A stretch of DNA of 64,000 nt from Oehlia diaphana (Eukaryota > Glomeromycota > Glomeromycetes > Glomerales > Glomeraceae): assembly GCA_003833135.1 (NCBI GenBank), contig QZLH01000001.1:38227-102226 (forward strand). Reading direction: 5' to 3'. This document shows, piece by piece, positions 1 to 10,600 of the stretch. Under the pieces are notes generated by a model. That model was not told the origin of the DNA. It saw only the letters and a program-made list of their open reading frames with translations, and did not search any database. Position 1 is the first letter of the stretch; every line of letters begins with the position of its first letter. The position numbers were made by a program, and so were the translations under genes.

Positions 1-983
1 TAATTTTATTTTTATTTTCAGCTAAATCAAGTTTTACGAGATTTTAAGATCACCACTTTTCTTCGCAATTTCGTGATAGTAACAAAACAATTTATATTTT
101 GGAGCGTAAAACAAAGTGTAGAACGAACATATATGCAAATTTAAGGTATATACTTTATTGAAATATTTCAGGTCTCCGGTGGAGGGAAGCAATATTTTCG
201 TTTATTTTTAATGATTTATTTCTTTATTCATTGTTTATTGGAATTTATTATACACATTTATTGTTGTATATTGTTAATGTTTATTTTAAATAAAGACCAA
301 AAAACTAAAACTAAGAATCCCCTTCGTTCTCCCTTCTATATATACTACTTCTTCGATTCATGTAAGTTATCCCTGGTATAAGCTATACTTCGTATATTCC
401 TATAAAATTTAAGTTATACTAAGTTATACGAGGTATATAACTTACACTACGCAAGTAATAAACTAGATTATAATCAAAATATATAAATTTACTGTTGCTT
501 CACATTATATAAAGCATCAAAACGCCAAGTTCCATTGATAGGAAAAAATGTATTTATACTATATTAGAGTAACATTTATATATTTTTATTAAACCAATGT
601 ATTATAATTTTAGAAAAAATTATTTTTGTGATTAAATAAATTTTATTGATTCTGCTTTTATTGTGTGAAACGACTGAAATGTGTATAAACTATTTATTAA
701 TGTCAACAGAAGCAAAAAATAATATTCTGTTGTTATTTATCAAGAAAAAGTTGGAAAATACAATTTATTTCTTGCTACATTATTATCATCATTATTTTAA
801 AAGGAAGAATAAATAATTAAAGAAATTGGTTTCTGCAACTTAACAGTCACGTGCTTATCACCAAATTCGTATTTATCTTGTGATGATATTTTTTGCTAAG
901 TTTACAATAATATTTAGATAAAGCTTTGATGAAAACCAGTCTTGAAATAGTAGCGAGCTGGAATAATAATCTATAAAAGATAG
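1..983. other. intergenic, no gene seen
   Basis: This stretch is AT-rich with stop codons in all frames. I see no convincing coding sequence, RNA gene or mobile-element end. It borders the 3' side of the kinase fragment on the minus strand. Confidence 0.5.
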
Positions 984-1343
984 TCAAACAAAATATTCAT
1001 CATGAATTAAATCATGATATGGAGGTAATCCAGAAATTACTTCATACATAATTATACCAAAACTATAAATATCTGCAGCTTTGGTATAAATCTGTCCTAG
1101 CAAAATTTCAGGTGCTGTATAAGGTAAAACTCCATATACATTGTTTTCTGTTTCTGTTGATACATTGTAATATGTAGGTTTATATAATCCCATATCACTT
1201 ATAATAATGTTATCGTCTATTATTATATTTCCAACATGTAAATCTCGATGAATTAATTCATTATCATTAATATGTTGTAGTCTACATGAAATATTAAGTA
1301 AATGATAAAGTTTATCTCTCCAACTTAATTTATATTCTAGCAA
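984..1343 (-). pseudogene. protein kinase catalytic-domain fragment
   Basis: This open frame of 119 residues encodes only the middle of a Ser/Thr or Tyr-kinase-like domain. Visible motifs in order are the catalytic loop HRDLHVGN (about residues 33-40), a metal-binding DMG in place of DFG (about 50-52), an activation segment ending in APE (about 77-79), and the alpha-F motif AADIYSFG. The N-lobe with its glycine loop and VAIK lysine is missing, as is the end of the C-lobe; the frame stops right after the PPYHD segment. The style matches the large kinase expansions of Rhizophagus-type fungi (recalled family knowledge). A full domain needs about 260 residues, so this is a decayed or truncated copy, or one exon of a gene whose other exons I cannot find nearby. 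It cannot fold as an active kinase by itself. Confidence 0.75.
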
Positions 1344-2970
1344 ATTTGCACGTTTCTACACAACCTACACAACACTAGGATTCTATTAGTTATTGCCTCT
1401 TAAATGGCAAATCAGAATCTCGAAAGAAATCACCCAGCGGATAGGGAATAGATAAGGATAGTAAGATAGTAATAGAAAACAAAAATGTGGCCATTTAGTC
1501 GGAGGAGGTTATCATTTCAAATCCATTATATTTTGTTGTATTACGCATAACCCAACTATGACATATTTTGTCAGTTGCTAAACAATATTAATAAGGAATA
1601 GATTTTTCTTGTGTTCTACCTTATTTTTTAGAGTCCACAATATATTTTGATGTGCAAGAATCAATATTGTAATATTACTCCTCAGCCATTATTGATCTCT
1701 CGTTTATGGAATATCTGTTAACTACTAGGTAATAAACTATTTATTGTAAATAAATATGTTCACGTTTGATAAAGTAAAGTCCTAAAAAACTAGTTACCTT
1801 CTCGCCATTACATGAAACTAATCTCGAGCCCTTTATTGTTTTCATTTGAGTACAACTATTTCCATATTCACTATGATATCTATGATAACAGAAAAAGCAG
1901 CTGCTCCTATTGCAAATAAAAATAGTAAGATGGTGATTATGTTTTCTGTTCTTGATTAGCATGATATCATTACCATATTTAAAAAAAATAATAATTGAAA
2001 GAACTTATATAAAAGGAATGCGGAATATTCATTTCCCGAAACAAACAAGGTGCTGTGTGACATCAATTATATACTCCCTTATTTTTGAAGTTACACAGTA
2101 GGTACATCTCGGTTACATTATGAATTAGCCGCAGTGATATAATTTACACCATTGTTTTAACAGTTTGAACCAGTGTTAGACCGCTCCTCGTGTATTTAAC
2201 ATACATTTGACCATTTAATATAATATTCTCAAGAGGTAACGTAAATAATAAAAGTGCGCAAAAATGTATGCAATTTTTTTTTTGTAGATCGGACTACCTT
2301 TTATGAATTAGCAGCTATTGTAACTTAGTATATTTTAATTTTATAAACGAATAGAGAATAATTTATGTCATTTTTAATTCATGCAATCGTGAATATGGAA
2401 TAAAAAAAACACGGGTTTTGCATTATAATGAACCCTAAAAAACAATGATTGCCATCATTATTATTACTAGTAGATTAATAATCAGTTTCTCCCTTTCTAC
2501 TACGAAATGATCGGGCGTTCATACTAAAAAAATGTCATTTTTAGCGTCGATCATTTTATATTATGTTATGTAAAATAAACGTAACACAAAGTAATAGTGA
2601 TACATATTTTTTGCGTCAAAATGAAAGATTTGCCAAGAAAAGTATGTGTGTATGCCATGTGAAGTAAATTGGTTAAAAGAAAATTTTTCAGACTGGATCA
2701 GCAAAAACGAACAAATTGATAAATTAATTCAATAAATAAAAATTAGGTATTAATGGTTATAAAGATATAATATTCCATATCTCCAGTTTAATAATATTAA
2801 GAATTAAGCAAAAACAAAATATTCAGTAAAATGGAAGGATTGACCATGTTATTTTATAAAAAGGAATATACAAGAAATAAAGCAATAAGGTATATAAATT
2901 TAATTTCAAATACATAATATTAAATTAACTGCGTCTCAAATTTCGCGAGAATAAATCTGGTTAAGTAAAC
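1344..2970. other. intergenic, no gene seen
   Basis: The region is AT-rich and contains only short chance frames. I found no exon chain linking it to the kinase fragment and no recognisable repeat. Part of it is the 3' flank of the small secreted-protein gene on the minus strand. Confidence 0.45.
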
Positions 2971-3531
2971 TTATTTGACATAACCTCGATAGTGTAAAGC
3001 TGTAGCACAACAATCTACGTCATAAAGTGTACCAAAATCACACTTCCAATATACTGTAAGCCAAGCATCAAACCAAGTCCCTCCTGGAGGCGTATCAATA
3101 GTATATGGCCAGTTAGATGTATATGGGTCAACAGTATTAGGACCTTCACCTTTACATTCACAGTCATTAACGAACCGTGGATTTTTCAGAAATCTATATT
3201 TACCGCCAGCATCATCACTCATGGTAAAGTGGCCGAATGCTTGTGAATGGGAACCATCATTACTTTTAACCGTAATATTGAGACTCTTATTTGATAACAT
3301 ATTAGCATCAGTTATTGAAAAAGTATCACATTCTATATAATAAAAAAGGATTATTTCTTTTTTACTCGAATAATAATAATAAATTAGAAATTGTTTGAAA
3401 ATTTACATACTACAAACATCTTTGTCACAACCATTAAGACCAGCAGGATGACATCCGTAAGTTTTTTCAGAATATATAAGGAAAAAAAATACAAACAAAG
3501 TAAATGTAATAATAAAGGATTTCTGATTCAT
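2971..3531 (-). CDS. small secreted cysteine-containing protein (two exons)
   Basis: The model is two exons on the minus strand: 3531-3411 and 3332-2971. The intron starts GTATGTAAAT, ends TATATAG and is phase 1; joining gives one uninterrupted frame of 160 residues. The ATG at 3531 is chosen because it opens a clear signal peptide of about 25 residues (a Phe/Leu/Ile-rich core followed by SEKTYG). The mature part begins with a cysteine cluster (CHPAG, CDKDVC, CKC), and further cysteines lie in DCECKG, WKCDF and DCCAT. The C-terminal half is rich in Trp, Tyr and Gly, as in a compact beta-rich extracellular fold. I do not recognise the family. A secreted protein of this size in such a fungus could be an effector or cell-wall protein, but nothing here proves it. 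Confidence 0.7.
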
Positions 3532-5389
3532 AATGAATTTTTGAATTATTATTGATACAATTATGTTAATATCTATGTACGATATTTATAGATATTTATA
3601 TTGCTTAAAAAAAAAAATCTTTTCTCATTTAATCCGTTAATCCATGTACAAATATAAAAACTAGAGAATAATAAAAACCTCAATTTGGATTAGCTCCGAG
3701 ACGATCGAATCAACCCGGGTATTTGACCCGATTTGTGTTTATATCAGCTATGTGTCGGAATCACGTGATATATCTGTTGATCAATGGTAATTACCGGGAC
3801 GATTAATATTACCGATGGATGATCAACGTAACATAACGGGAAGATTAATGTTTGATATATCGAATATATCAAATATATTGCATATATTGTATATATGGCT
3901 TATATGTCACATATCAAACATTTTAAATATTTTTAGTTTAGTGTATTTACTTATAAATAGATGCGTTATTTTTCGATGTAATTAGATAGATATCCAAGCA
4001 CTAAAATATTAAGTGATATTTACTGATATTAAATAAAAACATATTTTATTGTTATTAATCTCTTTGGTTATCTCGTTGTCATTTGTTATCTTATACACTT
4101 AACCCATTGTTTTATTGTTATTTATTGTCATAATCCTTTATTTGTGTCTGATCCATTGGGAGTGCAATACTTTACTCACATCTGATCGGATTTGAAGATA
4201 TTTTGGTCATTTGTGATTTGGAGTTAATTTATGTTTATTATTATTGCATTAATTATTGTCAAACTTTTAATACATATACACCTTCTGCTTACCCCAATTA
4301 ACCTTTTGTTTATTTTCATAAACACTAAAGAACTGATACTAACCCTATTTAAAATAATTTTATGCAGCCCATCATCGAATATTTCATCGGTGATAAGTCC
4401 TTGTATTGGTGTTGTAAAAAACTTGAGCCCATGTGATACACAAGCTACACGAATAATCCTTTATTTAGTAATACAAAATAACAACAACTCGAGTAATAAA
4501 TATAATGCTTGGTTATAATTTCTAATCTAATAAAAATATTCCTTAAATTATAAACTAAAATAAAACATAAAAATAATTAAGATAATTTCCTTCATTACCA
4601 TTCCAAATAAATCATTAATTAAAATAACTAATGAGGCACTTATTCATCATAAGAAAAAGGTAAAAAGAATCGAAAAGAAAATTATATGTGGCCTTGTTCT
4701 AAACTAATAATTTTCAATAAATTGTAAGTTCCCTAAAATAGGTATATATCATGCGATCCAATAAAAATAAATTTATATACAAAAATAGTTTTACGTCATT
4801 TGCGGACGTAACCCCAGACCATAGTAAATAAAAATACTTAAAAAAAATTTATACACTTATACACTTAAACTACCGTTGGCCATTGCATAAAGTACTTCGA
4901 TAATAATACTCCCGTGATTAAGATCCGGGTATTATTCACCACCCTTTGAACACCCTTTGTGATCTGTTCATGTATAGTACCGTTGGTACCACAACCTATT
5001 CGTGTTATTGCTAACCGGTTTGCTGAAGATAAGGGGTGAATGTCCGTCAATAACAGACACTGCTTTGTCACTTCAAATCACTTACAGATCTTTTGATTAA
5101 TAGAGTTTGTACTTGAATAATTTATTTATTAATATATGTAAATTGATACCTGGAGTCGTTACCCGTATCGCACAACCAAGTATTCCATAATAATCACTTT
5201 TTTTATTGATGAAATTATTTTTTTATTCTATAAGTGAATAAATAAACTACACTTATTATGGAAATTTTATACTTATTTGATTTATGTGAAATCATAACTT
5301 GTAATTTATAAAGAATTTTGAATGAAGTGTTTTCTATGAGTTCAAGTCTAATCAATCTTATATTTTAGGAACGTATTTTTAATGTAATA
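3532..5389. other. intergenic, AT-rich, no gene seen
   Basis: This holds the promoter side of the secreted-protein gene, then AT-rich DNA with a short run of TATATAT-type sequence near 3860-3910. The longest frame (4231-4518, +) has low-complexity hydrophobic composition and no supporting structure, so I treat it as chance. Confidence 0.45.
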
Positions 5390-5740
5390 ATCCCCTGTAG
5401 GGATTGTAATCGATTCTGCCAAAATAAAATCCGATCAGAATCGATTAAACTCGATTATCGAATAAAAAATCCAAACTATAGTGCCGGCCCGAATTACGAG
5501 ATTATAAGTCACGTTGCATATGATGTTGTGAATTGTTATACTAAAGTATTAATTCCGGCCGGAATTATAGCCTGGCCAGAGTTACCGCCGATCACTGATT
5601 ATTCGTGCAATGCACCTGATCATTGGGAAATTTTCCTGCCACAAATTTAATGATGCACAATCAATCAAAATTTGAGAAATGATTAATCGTTTCTAAAATC
5701 GATTCTAATTGTGGGAATCGACCCAATCCCCTGTCACGCT
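5390..5740. mobile_element. possible MITE with imperfect terminal inverted repeats
   Basis: The left edge reads AGGGATTGTAATCGATTC, and the reverse complement of the right edge reads AGGGGATTGGGTCGATTCC, an imperfect inverted match. The interior has several ATCGATT motifs and a short GC-richer core (CCGGCC, GGCCGGAATTATAG) unlike its AT-rich flanks. There is no coding capacity. I could not fix a target-site duplication, so the ends are uncertain. Confidence 0.35.
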
Positions 5741-6234
5741 AAATGTTACTTATAGATACCTTCATACTAATTTTTCATGTGATAACTATGACCGAGAATC
5801 TTCGATATTTATTTCCCGGTCTCATATAGATACCTGGGAAATCCCTAATTTTATAAGTATTATTTAAAATATCGTAATAATTTAACAAGTTGCGTTTTAT
5901 TTTATTTCAGTACTAAATGACATACTATAAAAATTTTATTTGATTGCTAATTGCCTAATAATTTCGTTCTATATATTGCCCAAATATATATAATATCACT
6001 ACAATTTTCTACGGAAATCTTAAGAATTTTCAATTTTTGATATTTTAAATCGTCATCTTCTGAATTCTTTCTACTTTCGTCATGTTGTCCAATTAAATCA
6101 GATGCTTTGGAAAATCCTAAAAAAAACAAACAAATGATTAGTTCTGAACAAATTAAAAGTTTTAACAAATGTTAGTTGAATCCTTTAGTGCAGATTTTTT
6201 GGTAGAAATTAGAAGAGAAACATTGTCTCGTTTA

Positions 6235-7478
6235 CGTTTGTTTGATGTTGATAAGCAGATACTTCTGAAATTGTTTAATAGCACCAGATCCAACAAGATT
6301 ATTACCCATTGATCGCATCATTGAATGATTAGTAATGCTACGATCTTTAAAATTCAACCCAGAATCAATACATATACACAGTGAAATTTGATATACCGGA
6401 ACCTTGATATAACAGATTTCTTGATATAACGGATTCTTGACAAATTTTACTATGGAACGGATGATTGCATCATGTGCCTTTTTTCTAGCTTTGTTATTAG
6501 GTATCATTACCACAACCTATCTTTTGGGAGTATTGATTGATACAAAGAAATAATCATTCTCAACATTATTAGGACGTTAAGTATTTTTTAATATCTGCAA
6601 CAGGGGTATAAGCATTTCCTAAAGTATCAGGCGGCAGGTGGTATAAAATTAATACCAGATACTGCATATGGATCTTTAATCCCTTCTGTATGATTCTCTT
6701 CTTTAGATAACTCAAGCTTTATTCCACCATCATCCATTTCAATAATCCAAGAAGTTTTCAATCATTTGGCATCCCACCTCTTAAACAACACAATAAGATC
6801 CATAGTCTTTACCAAAAGTTATTTTTAGAAAAAAGCGTTTTCGCAATGTTTTTTTCAAAGGTATACTTCAAAATTTTTTATTTTATTTTTCAACGAAGCG
6901 TTTATTAACGCTTCATTTTTTTTAATCTGCTCCTTGGAATTATAGAATTCATTTCGAAGGTAATATACTTCAAAATATTTTTTTATTTTGATTATTTTCA
7001 ATGAAACGTCCTTTAGGAGTATCAGCTGTAATGGCAGGAGAGGTAAGTATAAATATGATTTCACCACTTTCTAATTGGTCTGATTGTTTTTGGTTATTAT
7101 TTTCCCTTGATCAGCGATTAATTTCCATCTGAAGTTCTATGTAAACTCTTAAATTGAGAAGTGTCAAATAAGTTTGTAACCCTAATTTTTTCAAATATTT
7201 CAGATATCTCTCGTGCTATAGCACAAAATCCGACATAAACTGAAGAAGCTTTATATTCTTAACCATCAGATTTTCTTACTTCAACTAGAAATTGTTCTAA
7301 CTGGTCGGACAATTATTTGTTATCCAGTTCAACAATATCATTTGAATAACTATGAACTTCACGAAATTTCATAAATAAGCTTATCCACTATTTGTTAGAT
7401 TTATCTGTATTTACACTTGATGCATTCTGAAATTCTAAAATTGTCTCTTTGGTTGATGAAACAAATCATGTGGTCATT
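6235..7478 (-). pseudogene. decayed Crypton-like / DUF3504-type tyrosine recombinase
   Basis: Reading the minus strand from about 7478 gives a degraded protein that switches frames and has several in-frame stops. Recognisable pieces in order are FMKFREVHSYSND, LSDQLEQFLVEVRKSDG, ASSVYVGFCAIAREISEIFE, MDDGGIKLELSKEE (about 6700), KDPYAVSGINFIPP, and SITNHSMMRSMG (about 6320-6360). The last resembles the His-x-x-Arg box of tyrosine recombinases. From memory these match the abundant DUF3504/Crypton-like proteins of Rhizophagus. A foreign-looking segment with a repeated GATATAAC motif (about 6380-6432) interrupts the frame just before the HSMMR box. The copy is not functional. The family call is by recall of motif order, not by search. 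Confidence 0.6.
6380..6432. repeat. GATATAAC-rich insert, possibly a pogo/Tigger-like element end
   Basis: The text CAGTGAAATTTGATATACCGG is followed by two copies of CTTGATATAAC with short spacers. This is the style of pogo/Tigger-type terminal repeats (CAGT plus short internal repeats). No second end is visible, so it may be a solo fragment. It lies within the recombinase relic and contributes to its disruption. Confidence 0.25.
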
Positions 7479-7849
7479 GTTTTTATTTAAAAAAGAAATA
7501 GTAATAAGAAAGGGAACAAGTTTAGTAATATGAAAAAGTGAAATTTAATAAGAAGAGAAAACATGAGAAGAGAAAGTATTAGAGGAAAGAGAAGCGTGAG
7601 AAAATAATAATCAAAAAAAGGTTAAAAATAGTTTTAAAATAGTTAAAAATAGTTAATCACGTGTCAAATTTAATGAGTGAACACGCTCCAAGGGATTACC
7701 TATTTATTTCCTGGGAAGGGAAACTTCCCATGATATAATGATAAAAAATTTATTAAGACTAGAAAATAATTATACGACACGCTTCAGATATCAATTTACG
7801 TCTGAATGCACGTCAGTTATCATCTGACAAAATCGACACCTGAGGCAAC

Positions 7850-8043
7850 CAGTATTGTCACCGGACTAAAAATATGCTTTTATGCAGCAAGATACATTAT
7901 ATTTACTGGTCCGAACTGGACTGAATAATACTGGATTGAAATGACCGTATTTGCTTTGACTGGACGGTCTAGTTAATTAATTTTGATAACTGGACTTAAA
8001 GTGGAACAAACGGTCCAGTGGACTTGGATATATGACAACACTG
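7850..8043. mobile_element. small non-autonomous element with CAGT(A/G)TTGTCA ends
   Basis: The left end CAGTATTGTCA (7850-7860) pairs with the right end TGACAACACTG (8033-8043), ten of eleven positions matching as inverted repeats. The interior is non-coding and full of ACTGGAC motifs. The related sequence before block 2 (about 29140) runs from CACCTGAGGCA straight into ACAACATA without this element, so it looks like an insertion on one side only. CAGTG-type ends fit hAT-like MITEs, but I do not see a clean 8-bp target duplication. Confidence 0.45.
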
Positions 8044-8796
8044 GAATGACTGGACACAACATAAAATACAAACCTACCAAACACCAAATTTATGTAAAAG
8101 AATAAGTTGGTGTTAAACTTGATTTAAGTCTCTTATGTACTGTCTTTTATATTTTGATTAAATTTTATTACGCGATCAATTTAATTATTATTTGAATGAA
8201 TACTAATAAATACATATAAAAAATAATATTTCTTGCATAAAAATTGCATTTATTAATTATTTACTTTATTCTTCATGCAAATTGTTATTGTTATTTCACA
8301 AAGAGAATAATTATTCCTCATATGATTTGTAAAAAACTTAAAGCTTAACCTATACCTAATATCACGTGATTTGATTATTAATTTCAGCCCGCACTTCGTA
8401 GACTCTACGGTCGATTTTATAATCGCATCATTCGTCATATTTTTAGCTTTTAATTAATAATAAATGATTTAAAAGAGATTTAAAAGAAATAATAACTATC
8501 ATATTTTTATACCGGCACGCACATTCGATTTTTCTTTGATTAAAGGTACACACGCGCGTGTACTTTACAAAATATACTTTATGTTATTTAACAATAAAAA
8601 ATAATCTAGTTTTTTTCCATCAAAATCAGAATACCAAAAAAAAAAAAAATGTGTACTAGATCCTACGTCCCTACCCCAATTCTAAATTCAGTCATCAAAC
8701 ATTTCACCCCATTAAAAATTTGTCAATATTTGTTTTGATACAAGTGTTTTTTTTTTATTAATAATTAATGATCATATTCATTTAGACTAAAATAAT
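8044..8796. other. intergenic, start of duplicated block 1
   Basis: No gene is seen. From about 8350 the sequence is recognisably related to 30545 onward: a CACGTGATT motif, TTTCAGCC(C/T)GCACT, and a stretch ending in AGCTTTTAATTAAT occur in the same order in both places. This is the earliest clearly shared point of the two large duplicated blocks. Confidence 0.5.
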
Positions 8797-9005
8797 TACG
8801 AACAATAAAAGTATTCCATTAAAAAATTCCATAACTAAATAATTTAGTCCAGCGAACAATAAAAAGAATTTCATTGAAAAATTCCATAACTAAATAATTT
8901 AGTCCAGCGAACAATAAAAAGAATTTCATTGAAAAATTCCATAACTAAATAATTAAGTCTAGCGAACAATAAAAAGAATTTAATTGAAAAATTCCATAAA
9001 TAATT
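8797..9005. repeat. 55-bp tandem repeat, about four copies
   Basis: The anchor ATTCCATAA recurs at 8826, 8881, 8936 and 8991, exactly 55 bp apart. Units include ACTAAATAATTTAGTCCAGCG and ACAATAAAAAGAATTTCATT. The inner copies are nearly identical and the outer ones diverge. At the matching place of block 2 (about 31260) only one ATTCCATAAATAATNAAG segment is present, so the array expanded after the duplication. Confidence 0.85.
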
Positions 9006-10600
9006 AAGTATTAAAAAATCAATAATATATAATAATCACAAAAAAAAAAAAACGATTAACTTTTCATAGATAGATTTGCAAGAAAAACAATTATTTGATG
9101 CAATAAATTGTACTTACTACTTTGATACGGAGATTAAAATGTCGCACAAGATGATATGTTCGACATGCATTGTGTAGTAGACACAACTTCGTTTAAAAAT
9201 TTAAAAGTGGTTAGATTCAATGTTGCACGTAACTACGATCGACATACAGTGATACGCAGACACAACATCTCTGAAATAAATAATTCAAAATAAGGCTAGA
9301 GAAAATCGGAGTACGGACTTAGTATTATCATCAAAAGCCCCCCAAAAAAAACCAAAAAAAAAAAGTAACAGAATGTATACCTTTCTCTGTAAGCAAATTA
9401 TAAGCTCGGAATGTTTTGAGTGCACTATTTTTTTAAAAGAGTAATGAATAAATGTGTTCTACACCATTCAGATGGATGGCATGGGTAAAATCTTTAGAAA
9501 ATATTTTAGGAAAATAAGGTAAAGAATTTTTTTTTTGTAATTAACTTCTAATTGTTGATTTAATGAACTTGCCAGAACTAAACCTGTCAGAAGCTAATCT
9601 ACAATTATTTAAACCTAAATTGGTGTAAGTGTTACCCAATTGGATAAAGAAACAACTTAATTGGTTAATACTTTTTTTATGGCGCTTCTTCCCGTATCAA
9701 TTATTCCAGATTATCAGAGTCAAGAACTGTAATAGTGAAACAAATTTAACGTAAAGCTGCATAACATAAAACTTTCGATATTAAACATTTACAGCCTTAA
9801 TATGCAGTAACTGCGGCAAGGATATTTATTGTCAATAATTTCGGATAAATTATTTGATTCATGATATCATAAAGAGAGAAGAGTGCCACAGAAAAAAAAT
9901 TATTTACGTATAAATAATTTTTTTTTTTTAATAAAAAAAAATTACATGTTATATTAGTATCTTAAAAAAATTTTCATTGAAGCAAATAAAATATTTTATC
10001 ATAAGAACGTGTAAACAAATATGAAATCTTATTATTTTATGTAAATAAAATAAATTTAATTTAATTTACTAAATTTGTTTTTCATAAAAAATTTCAAATA
10101 TAATCGGAGTACGGATTAGAAAAACTCCATTTAATATTACTAAAAACCTTTATTTTTACATCTGTTTTAATGTTTACCCTTTATAGAATAATTGGAACAC
10201 GCAATAAGAAGTTTATTCAAAGATTCCGAAAAAGTCAAACTTGATCGTCAAAGAATTTAATAATTGAATTCACTCATTCAAAGATTCCAAAATTGTTGTG
10301 ACGTAACTGGAGACTTCAAAGATTATCTGAAGTTTTTGATTATAAAAAAAAAAGTAAGTCCTATGCATAATAAAATGTAACCATTATTTATCACTAACGT
10401 GCATATTATTTTTAATTTAAAAAAATTATAACAAATGAGAATAATAATTTCATTAAAAGTTCTAAAAAAGTCATAAGATACCTTAAAAAAGTAAATTTCT
10501 TTACTCTTTTTTTCTTTTCCTTTTTTTCTTTTGTAAAAAAAAAAGTAAAAAGTTTAATTATTCTTGCCCAATTTATTACAACTCTGAAAAAAATTTCAAA
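9006..10600. other. 5' region of A1, no other gene
   Basis: This upstream region of A1 has no coding frame worth calling. It includes the block-shared segment around 9180-9270. Near the gene lie CTAAAAAAGTCAT (about 10463) and CTTAAAAAAGTAAA, resembling AAAAAAGTCA motifs upstream of other A genes, then pyrimidine tracts at 10500-10535. Function of these motifs is not shown. Confidence 0.4.

Noticed and set aside
4231..4518. Plus-strand 95-residue frame
   Set aside because: AT-driven Ile/Leu-rich text without conservation, splice signals or context.
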